Source: Kiritimatiellia bacterium (GTDB lineage Bacteria; Verrucomicrobiota; Kiritimatiellia; RFP12; UBA1067). From it: 5,506 nt of DNA. The position numbers and the translations under genes are program-made. The stretch lies in NCBI GenBank assembly GCA_017389885.1, contig JAFPDR010000129.1:1-5506 (forward strand), given 5' to 3'. Under the pieces are notes generated by a model. The model did not search any database, was not told the DNA's origin, and saw only the letters and a program-made list of their open reading frames with translations. Shown in pieces: positions 1 through 5,506 of the stretch. Numbering within the stretch: position 1 is the first letter of the stretch; each line of letters opens with the position of its first letter.

Positions 1-12
1 ATAATCTTGGGC

Positions 13-2187
13 ATGAAAACGCAAAACTCCATAAAGTCCCGTGAAACGTTTGTAGAGGCGTCGTCAATTGCGGCAATTGCAATCTCCGTGATTGCGCTCC
101 TTATTACGCTGACATCCAGTGCGGCGGAATTCAAGTTCGCGAGCGTATGCTCCGACAACATGGTCATTCAGCGCGATGTCGCATCTCCCGTGTGGGGCTT
201 TGCCGAGCCGGGCGCGAAGGTTGCCGTTTCGCTCAACGGAAAGGCCGTTGGCGAGGCGACGGCGGACGAGAAGGGCCGCTGGACCGTGAAGCTCCCCGCG
301 CAGAAGGCGAACAAGAAGCCGTCGACGATCACCGCCAAGTGCGGCAAGGAGACGCACTCGATCACCAACGTCCTTTTCGGCGACGTGTGGTTCGGTTGCG
401 GCCAGTCGAACATGGCCTACACGTTCGCTGGCTACGGACGCCTCCCGATCGGCGGCGAGGAGTTCCTCAAGAAGGCGGAGGGCAACCCCAACATCCGCAC
501 ACTCCTCATGAACGACGGCGACAACCGGAACTCGCCGTTTCCTCGCGAGGACGCGATTGGAATCAAGTGGGAGACCTCGACCTACAAGTCGATGCGCAAG
601 AACGGTGCGGCACTCTACTGGATGGGCTGGAAGCTCAACAAGGTGCTCGACGTTCCGATCGGCCTCGTGAACGCCTCGTGGGGCGCCACGAAGATCGACG
701 GCTGGATAGACCAGGCCTGGGCGAAGGACCACGGCACGGGCCACGCGAAGGGCGTTGCCGGCTTCTGGTACAACCGCTGGACCGACTTCATGAAGGCCGG
801 CGGACCCGAGGTATACGAGAAGAAGATCTTCGAGTGGAACAAGCGCTTCGACCCCGCTTCCAACTTCGTCAACACCAAGCCGTCGCTCCACGACCCGGAT
901 TTCGTCGAGGACGAGAGCTGGAAGGAGCTTACGATCGACGGACGCGGCTTCCAGTGCGATCCTTTCCCCGAGGGCTTCACCGGCGAGGTCTGGATGCGCG
1001 CGACATTCGAGCTTACGGAAGCCGACCTCAAGAAGAACTGGTCCATTGGCTACAGTGAGTCGTACGGGCAGGACATGAACTATCTGAACGGCCATGCTTT
1101 CGGCGGCTCGGGCAACCCCAACCACGGCTACGGCGTCCCCATCAAGGAACATGGACGCGTCGGCAAGAACGTCCTTTCGGTGCGCTACAAGGTCTGGGGC
1201 GGCAAGGACGGCAAGCCGGGCGGCATGCTCAAGCCGGTCTCGATCGCGCTTTGGCCGTCGCGCGCAGAGTCGCACGAAATGAAGTTCAAGGCATGTATCG
1301 GCGAGCAGATGCCGAAGGACATCTGGAATCACCCCGAGTGCCGCAAGCCGAACGATGCGCGCGCAATCAACTTGTTCAGCGCGACGACCATGGACGCGGG
1401 ACTCGTCCATCCGCTCTATCCGATGGCGATCAAGGGCGCGGTCTGGTACCAGGGCTGCAGCGACCTCGGGAACGGCAAGTACGCCGACTTCTTCAAGACT
1501 CTTGTCGAGGGATGGCGCGCGCAGTTCACCTACAAGGACAAACTCCCCGTGATCATCACGGAGATATGCCCGCACCAGCTCGACACCAAGCCGAACTCCA
1601 CGCAGCGCATGGCGAACGGCGAGACGAACGCCCCGACGTGGTCGGTGAACGCAGACATGCGCCGCCAGCTTAACGAGCTCGCGACGCTGCTTCCCGATTG
1701 CGACACGATTTCGCTACTCGACCTCGGAGAGGCGGACATCCATCCGATCCACAAGGAGGAGGTTGGCGAGCGCTATGCAAACTGGGCGCTCCAGAACGTC
1801 TACGGCAAGAATGTCGAGGGACGCTGCCCGCAGGTTGATTCCGTCGAGTGGAAGGGGCCGAAGTGCGTGATCAAGCTCAGGAACGCGAAGGGGCTGAAGA
1901 CGCGCGACGGCAAGCCCGTGAAGGGCTTCGAGCTCGGCGGGCCAGTCGAGAAGGGCAAGGACAAGAACGGCAAGGAGAAGGAGGGCGTGGTTCTCCATTT
2001 CGCGTCGGCGAAGATCGTCGGCGACACAATCGAGCTCACCTGCCCGGAAGTCAAGGAGGCCTTTGCGTTCCGCTACGCATGGTTCGACCTTGACTGTGGA
2101 TGGAACGTCGTGAACGGCGCGGGGCTTCCGCTCGGAACGTGCCGCGGCTACAAGGACGGCAAGTACCATGACCAGCTCACGAAATAG
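13..2187 (+). CDS. Secreted sialate O-acetylesterase-like (SASA/SGNH) carbohydrate esterase
   Basis: This 724-residue protein probably removes O-acetyl groups from sialic acid or another acetylated sugar outside the cytoplasm. Residues 1-38 form a signal peptide or anchor (hydrophobic about 17-33, possible cut after Ala38). Residues 39-115 look like the family's N-terminal beta domain. The SGNH core starts with GDVWFGCGQSNM, giving nucleophile Ser132 (codon at 406), and ends with ADIHPIHK, giving Asp575 and His577. An inserted beta-sandwich lies at about 295-412, inside the core as in known sialate O-acetylesterases. The C-terminal beta domain (about 605-715) carries FRYAW and NGAGLPLG, matching the family's VRYAW and GLP motifs. 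Length is normal to slightly long. Block III reads WYQGCSD rather than the usual WYQGESN. ATG at 13 was chosen over TTG at 7, but no Shine-Dalgarno is visible and the frame is open to the window edge, so the start could lie upstream. Family assignment is solid; the substrate is inferred. Confidence 0.88.
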   Translation: MKTQNSIKSRETFVEASSIAAIAISVIALLITLTSSAAEFKFASVCSDNMVIQRDVASPVWGFAEPGAKVAVSLNGKAVGEATADEKGRWTVKLPAQKANKKPSTITAKCGKETHSITNVLFGDVWFGCGQSNMAYTFAGYGRLPIGGEEFLKKAEGNPNIRTLLMNDGDNRNSPFPREDAIGIKWETSTYKSMRKNGAALYWMGWKLNKVLDVPIGLVNASWGATKIDGWIDQAWAKDHGTGHAKGVAGFWYNRWTDFMKAGGPEVYEKKIFEWNKRFDPASNFVNTKPSLHDPDFVEDESWKELTIDGRGFQCDPFPEGFTGEVWMRATFELTEADLKKNWSIGYSESYGQDMNYLNGHAFGGSGNPNHGYGVPIKEHGRVGKNVLSVRYKVWGGKDGKPGGMLKPVSIALWPSRAESHEMKFKACIGEQMPKDIWNHPECRKPNDARAINLFSATTMDAGLVHPLYPMAIKGAVWYQGCSDLGNGKYADFFKTLVEGWRAQFTYKDKLPVIITEICPHQLDTKPNSTQRMANGETNAPTWSVNADMRRQLNELATLLPDCDTISLLDLGEADIHPIHKEEVGERYANWALQNVYGKNVEGRCPQVDSVEWKGPKCVIKLRNAKGLKTRDGKPVKGFELGGPVEKGKDKNGKEKEGVVLHFASAKIVGDTIELTCPEVKEAFAFRYAWFDLDCGWNVVNGAGLPLGTCRGYKDGKYHDQLTK

Positions 2188-2198
2188 CGACGGCGAAG

Positions 2199-2263
2199 CA
2201 AGGAGGTGCGGCGTCTCGCCGCGCCACGATGTGGACGGCGGAGCTGGAAGCTCCACCTCCTTG
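2199..2263. repeat. Palindromic intergenic element: 10-bp outer stem enclosing three mini-hairpins
   Basis: The outer arms CAAGGAGGTG (2199-2208) and CACCTCCTTG (2254-2263) are perfect inverted repeats. Between them lie three short palindromes, each with a 3-base loop: CGGCG-TCT-CGCCG (2209-2221), CCAC-GAT-GTGG (2224-2234) and GAGCT-GGA-AGCTC (2241-2253). The whole can fold as a cloverleaf-like multi-arm junction. In an alternative fold the first hairpin grows to 9 bp with one G.U pair (2205-2213 with 2217-2225) at the cost of the outer stem. An imperfect 11-base direct repeat (2189-2199 and 2234-2244, 10 of 11 identical) overlaps it. The architecture resembles dispersed REP/MITE-like elements of bacterial intergenic regions. 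Only one copy is present here, so the repeat label is an inference. No T-tract follows, so it is not a classical terminator. It could stabilise mRNA ends or tune expression between the genes. Confidence 0.6.
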
Positions 2264-2280
2264 GGGTAAATCGAAATTAT

Positions 2281-2288
2281 AGGAGAGG
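2281..2288 (+). promoter_or_regulatory. Shine-Dalgarno for the GH42-like gene
   Basis: AGGAGAGG ends 6 bases before the ATG at 2295, a normal spacing. An in-frame TAG at 2280-2282 closes the frame just upstream, so this site fixes the start at 2295 and excludes a longer N-terminus. The next in-frame ATGs (2307, 2310) are spaced less well. Confidence 0.75.
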
Positions 2289-2294
2289 CATCCA

Positions 2295-5213
2295 ATGGTT
2301 GGCTTGATGATGGCAGTAGCGGTCTTCGCGCAGGATCCCGTTCCGTCCTTCGATTCGATTCCGAAGGAGGAGCTCTTCCCCAAGGGCGGGAAGATCACCG
2401 TCGCCGATGACGGTTCGCTGCTGCTGAACGGCAAGCCCCGCTACTTCCCGGCCACGCAGTGGTACGGACAGATCGAGTTCTCGGGCCAGCCCTCGACGAA
2501 CAACGAGGAGGCCGTGAAGTGGTTCTACGAGGGCATCCCGAACTACGAGAAGATGCAGCGGCTCGGACTCGACTGCGGCGGTTTCTACGGCGCCATGGCG
2601 TGGATGAAGCGCATCTACCGCCCGTGGTTCCGCGACGAGCGCCGCGACGACGCGAAGCTCTCCGCGATGATCGCCGAGCTCGGCATGCCGATGTACGTCG
2701 ACATGACGGCGAGCGAATGGTCCCACGGGTCGCTCTGGCACTGGGACTGTCCGCTCGACCCCAAGCGCACGGTCGACCCGCCCAAGTGCAGGAAGCCAGG
2801 CAAGGACAGTCCGTTCTGCAACCATCCCGAGTGCGGCGCGAAGCTCGACACGCCCGGACGCCTCTCGTCCAAGGCCTGGACGCAGGGCCACGCACACTGG
2901 ATGCCGTGGTCCATCGTCTATCCGCAGGGACGCGACATCTGGCTCAACATGTGGGAGAACGTCGCAAAGGACGCGATCGCGATCTGTCCCGCGGACAACA
3001 AGCCGTGGTGCTACGAGCTCCTGAACGAGCCGTCCTGCTTCGACACCTCCGACTACGCGAAACAGCTCTTCGCCGAGCGCATGAAGGCGAAGTACGGCAC
3101 GATCGAGAACCTCAACTCCGCCTGGGCGAACAGCGCCTCCGGGAAGCTCAAGTTCAAGGGCTTCGACGAGCTTCCGGGCGCCTACGAAAACCCCGACAAG
3201 CCAATCGCCTATCTCGTCGAGTACGCGAAGTTCATGGAGGGCCAGTTCGCGTCCCTGCTGGCCGAGGGCACCGCGCGCATCAAGAAGCTCGACCCGGACG
3301 CGAAGACCACGTTCCAGCCGTGCACGATCCGCACGTCGGGCATCGACCTCTTCCGGTGCTACCGGAACCTGGACGTCGTCTGCTCCCAGACTGGCGGACG
3401 CGGCGTCATGCCGGCGGCGCTCCTGCGCGGGCTTGCGGACGGAAAGCCGATCGTCGACAACGAGATGTACATCGGCAACACGACGAATTCGATCCGCGGC
3501 TCTTACCTCGCGCAGTACATCCGCGGCTTCAACGTCTCCTATTCGTTCAAGTGGGAGTCTGGCAAGTCGGGCTACTACTTCATGAACCGCGACAACGTCC
3601 AGCTCGACGCGCTCCTCGGCTCGCGCATCGCGAAGCGCGACGTCATGGACGTGAACGAGTTCTTCACGCCCCGCCGGCGCGGCGTGCCGCACGAGGTGGC
3701 GATCCTCTTCTCGAGTCCCACCGAGCGCGTCGCCGAATACGGCCTCGACGGCTACAAGTGCTTCGACCAGGCGCAGTCCGTCGCCGAGTTCGAGCACCTC
3801 GAGCACGACGTCATCTTCGAAGACCAGATCACCAACACGACGGCGCGCCTCGACAACTACAAGGTGCTCGTCTGCGCCGGAACGCGCGCGTCCTACCCCG
3901 GCACCTGCACGCAGATCAGGAAGTGGGTCGAGAACGGCGGCTCGCTCGTCCTCGTCAACACGCGCCTTGACGGAAACGAGTACGGCGGCAAAAACCCCGA
4001 GTCGTTCACGTCCGACATGAAGAGCGGCGAGAAGAAGGCGCTCGGAAAGGGCGTCGTGCGCTGCAGGGACCTCGCCAACGACGAATACGCCGACTATCTG
4101 CTCGCCGCCTGCGCCGAAGCAGGCATCGTCCCGACCTGCACCCTCGTATCCGAGGAGTCGGGCAAGAAGGCCGGCGGCGTCGAAGTGCACGTGGCGAGGC
4201 GCGACGGCATGACGGCCTGGGCGATCAACTCGTGCGCCGGCGGCGGACAGCTAGTCCGCTTCACGCCCGGCGTCGACGTCGGCGCAGGGCGCCAGTTCGT
4301 CCACGTCTGGAACCAGGTCGACGTCGTGGACGGAAAGCCCGTGATGGTCTCCTACCGCCAGGAGCTTCTGCCGAACAAGAAGGGCGAATACGTGATGTAC
4401 CTTGTTCCCGGAGACGTGCAGTTCTATGTCGCGGGCACGAAGGAGCAGCTGCTTAAGCGCTATCCCGCGGGCAGGTACGTGAAGAGGCTCAAGTCCCTCG
4501 CGGCCGCAGATTCCCTCAAGGCGGGCAAGGCACTGCTCGATGCGGAGATCGCACGGCGCGTCGTCGAAAAGCCTGCGTTCGCCGTCGACCCCAACAAGTG
4601 CCGTCCGATCGACCTCAGGAAGTTCGTGAACCGCCGCTTCATCGACAAGGTGGCGAAGGACGGACGCGACGGCTGGGTGGACCAGGGCGCGAAGTTCTCG
4701 CTCGAAGACACTCCGTGGGGCGTCACCAGCTGCAACGGCGTGCCGATGGACTTCATCCGCTACGACCAGAACGGCTACCGCGACTGCCTCGTGATGAAGT
4801 CGACGAAGCTCGTCGACGCGCCGGCGGACGAACTGCCGTTCCCGCTCGAGGTCAAGGGCATTCCGGTCGACGCGAAGGCGAAGAACATCTACTTCCTCCA
4901 CGGCATCGGCTGGGGCACGCTCGGACGCGTCGAGACGGCGTTCACCTACGTCGTCAACTACGAGGACGGCACGAAGGTCGAGGCGCCGTGCCGCAACTTC
5001 CGCGAAGTGTGGGACTGGTACTTCGTCTCGCTGACGGAGGACATGACGGCGAACCGCTGCTTCAAGGGCTGGACGAACGGGCAGAACCGCGGCCTCTACA
5101 TCTGGCAGTGGCAGAATCCGCATCCCGAAAAGCGCGTGAAGTCCCTCGACATCGTCTCCGCCAACACGCAGCAGATCCCGCTGATAGTCGCCGCCACCGT
5201 CGAAGAACCGTAA
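2295..5213 (+). CDS. Secreted GH42-like (clan GH-A) beta-galactosidase-type glycoside hydrolase with C-terminal beta-sandwich
   Basis: This 972-residue enzyme probably hydrolyses a beta-linked glycan by the retaining mechanism, outside the cytoplasm. Residues 1-12 form a very short hydrophobic signal-like segment with no basic residue. Residues about 50-460 form a TIM barrel: YELLNEP (Asn244-Glu245) is the clan GH-A acid/base motif, and VDNEMY (Glu390) is the probable nucleophile. Residues about 465-620 resemble the Rossmann-like, amidotransferase-type domain of GH42 enzymes (HEVAILFSS, YKVLVCAGT, IRKWVENGGSLVLVN). A small beta domain (about 628-715) and a helical linker (about 717-760) follow. 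Residues about 770-970 look like a beta-sandwich (GWVDQG, NGVPMDF, YFLHGIGWG, VVNYEDGTK). It is longer than typical GH42 enzymes, mainly because of this last domain. Cysteines 152, 165, 175 and 180 cluster after an early barrel strand. It lies 107 bases after the esterase and 15 before a paralog. The clan is well supported; beta-galactosidase is only the nearest label, and another GH-A family is possible. Confidence 0.82.
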   Translation: MVGLMMAVAVFAQDPVPSFDSIPKEELFPKGGKITVADDGSLLLNGKPRYFPATQWYGQIEFSGQPSTNNEEAVKWFYEGIPNYEKMQRLGLDCGGFYGAMAWMKRIYRPWFRDERRDDAKLSAMIAELGMPMYVDMTASEWSHGSLWHWDCPLDPKRTVDPPKCRKPGKDSPFCNHPECGAKLDTPGRLSSKAWTQGHAHWMPWSIVYPQGRDIWLNMWENVAKDAIAICPADNKPWCYELLNEPSCFDTSDYAKQLFAERMKAKYGTIENLNSAWANSASGKLKFKGFDELPGAYENPDKPIAYLVEYAKFMEGQFASLLAEGTARIKKLDPDAKTTFQPCTIRTSGIDLFRCYRNLDVVCSQTGGRGVMPAALLRGLADGKPIVDNEMYIGNTTNSIRGSYLAQYIRGFNVSYSFKWESGKSGYYFMNRDNVQLDALLGSRIAKRDVMDVNEFFTPRRRGVPHEVAILFSSPTERVAEYGLDGYKCFDQAQSVAEFEHLEHDVIFEDQITNTTARLDNYKVLVCAGTRASYPGTCTQIRKWVENGGSLVLVNTRLDGNEYGGKNPESFTSDMKSGEKKALGKGVVRCRDLANDEYADYLLAACAEAGIVPTCTLVSEESGKKAGGVEVHVARRDGMTAWAINSCAGGGQLVRFTPGVDVGAGRQFVHVWNQVDVVDGKPVMVSYRQELLPNKKGEYVMYLVPGDVQFYVAGTKEQLLKRYPAGRYVKRLKSLAAADSLKAGKALLDAEIARRVVEKPAFAVDPNKCRPIDLRKFVNRRFIDKVAKDGRDGWVDQGAKFSLEDTPWGVTSCNGVPMDFIRYDQNGYRDCLVMKSTKLVDAPADELPFPLEVKGIPVDAKAKNIYFLHGIGWGTLGRVETAFTYVVNYEDGTKVEAPCRNFREVWDWYFVSLTEDMTANRCFKGWTNGQNRGLYIWQWQNPHPEKRVKSLDIVSANTQQIPLIVAATVEEP

Positions 5214-5217
5214 CAAC

Positions 5218-5223
5218 AAGGAA
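5218..5223 (+). promoter_or_regulatory. Shine-Dalgarno for the third gene
   Basis: AAGGAA lies 5 bases before the ATG at 5229, inside the 15-base gap after the preceding TAA (5211-5213). With so little space there is no room for a separate promoter or terminator, so the third gene is read from the same transcript as the second. Confidence 0.65.
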
Positions 5224-5228
5224 CGCCA

Positions 5229-5506
5229 ATGAAAAGACAGTCTCTCGCACTCGCAATCACCGTCTTGTCCGCCGCCGCGGCTGCGGACGAATACCTCGAC
5301 CCCAAGGGGCTCGGATTCGACCCGTTCGTGCCTTTCGGGGCGATCCCCCAGTCGGAGCTCTATCCGAAGCAAGCGAAGTTCAGCGTGTCGAAGGAGGGGC
5401 ACCTTCTCGTAAACGGCCAGCCGCACTACTTCACGGCGACCATCTGGTACGGCTCGACGGAACTCGAGTGCAACGAGGACACGCCCGGGTACGTTCCTGA
5501 GCTGAA
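5229..5506 (+). CDS. Second GH42-like glycoside hydrolase, 5' part only (cut by window edge)
   Basis: Only the first 92 codons are present; the frame is open to the window end, so the gene continues beyond it. Residues 1-19 form a classical signal peptide: Lys2 and Arg3, a hydrophobic core, then an alanine run with a likely cut after Ala19. From Asp31 the protein aligns without gaps to residue 14 onward of the preceding hydrolase. Over 37 columns (39-75 here against 22-58 there) I count 21 identities by eye, including an ELYPK/ELFPK box, LL-NG-P-YF and AT-WYG. It is therefore a paralog and probably another clan GH-A barrel enzyme, although no catalytic residue lies within the visible part. 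It starts 15 bases after the previous stop behind a good Shine-Dalgarno, so it belongs to the same operon. After the WYG box the two diverge, which suggests different sugar specificity (inference). Confidence 0.82.
   Translation, partial: MKRQSLALAITVLSAAAAADEYLDPKGLGFDPFVPFGAIPQSELYPKQAKFSVSKEGHLLVNGQPHYFTATIWYGSTELECNEDTPGYVPEL

Noticed and set aside
64..1575. Long open frame on the - strand opposite the esterase (503 codons)
   Set aside because: It is a shadow of the G/C-rich third positions of the + strand gene. The translation is Arg/Leu/Val/Ala-rich with no recognisable motif, while the + strand frame has clear catalytic motifs.
2205..2263. Rho-independent terminator after the esterase
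   Set aside because: The hairpins are strong, but no T-run follows any of them; the downstream bases are GGGGTAAATCGAAATTAT. Partial attenuation remains possible.
2261..2280. Sigma-70-like promoter in the AT-rich patch before the second gene
   Set aside because: TTGGGG is a poor -35 match and lies too close to any -10-like AT stretch; there is no properly spaced pair.
2459..3970. 503-codon + strand open frame inside the hydrolase in another frame
   Set aside because: The translation is dominated by Arg, Ala, Gly, His and Pro, typical of an off-frame reading of GC-rich coding DNA; no motif or ribosome binding site of note.
2277..4190. 637-codon open frame on the - strand opposite the hydrolase
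   Set aside because: Low-complexity composition rich in Arg, Val, Leu, Ala and Asp, no domain, and full overlap with a well-supported gene; a codon-bias artefact.
4251..5426. 391-codon - strand open frame spanning the end of the second gene and the start of the third
   Set aside because: It crosses two supported + strand genes and their ribosome binding site, and its protein shows no recognisable family features.

Overview
The window holds three genes, all on the + strand, in a tight run. They are a complete sialate/carbohydrate O-acetylesterase-like protein (13..2187), a complete large GH42-like (clan GH-A) glycoside hydrolase (2295..5213), and the first 92 codons of a second glycoside hydrolase (5229 to the window edge) that is a clear paralog of the one before it. 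All three begin with signal-peptide-like segments, so the products probably act in the periplasm, at the cell surface or outside the cell. No RNA gene, CRISPR array, insertion sequence or phage gene was seen.

The DNA is GC-rich, with a strong G/C preference at third codon positions; this also produces long spurious ORFs in other frames. Multi-domain secreted glycosidases with a C-terminal beta-sandwich, next to a SASA-type esterase, fit a carbohydrate-specialist bacterium of the PVC group (Kiritimatiellota, Lentisphaerota or Verrucomicrobiota), perhaps from gut. This placement rests on protein style only; no marker gene is present.

Layout: 1-12 is upstream sequence with no clear ribosome binding site, and the first reading frame is open to the window edge. 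The esterase fills 13-2187. The 107-base gap 2188-2294 is the least ordinary part of the window. It contains a compact palindromic element (about 2199-2263) whose 10-bp outer stem encloses three small hairpins, each with a 3-base loop, followed by an AT-rich patch and a good Shine-Dalgarno for the second gene. The second and third genes are only 15 bases apart and almost certainly co-transcribed.

Likely joint role (inference): the esterase removes O-acetyl groups from a decorated glycan so that the two related exo-acting glycosidases can reach sugar linkages. The exact substrate cannot be read from the sequence. The main points for follow-up are the palindromic intergenic element and its possible effect on translation of the second gene, the unusual block III residue (Cys for Glu) in the esterase, the cysteine cluster and C-terminal domain of the hydrolase, and the tandem paralogy.
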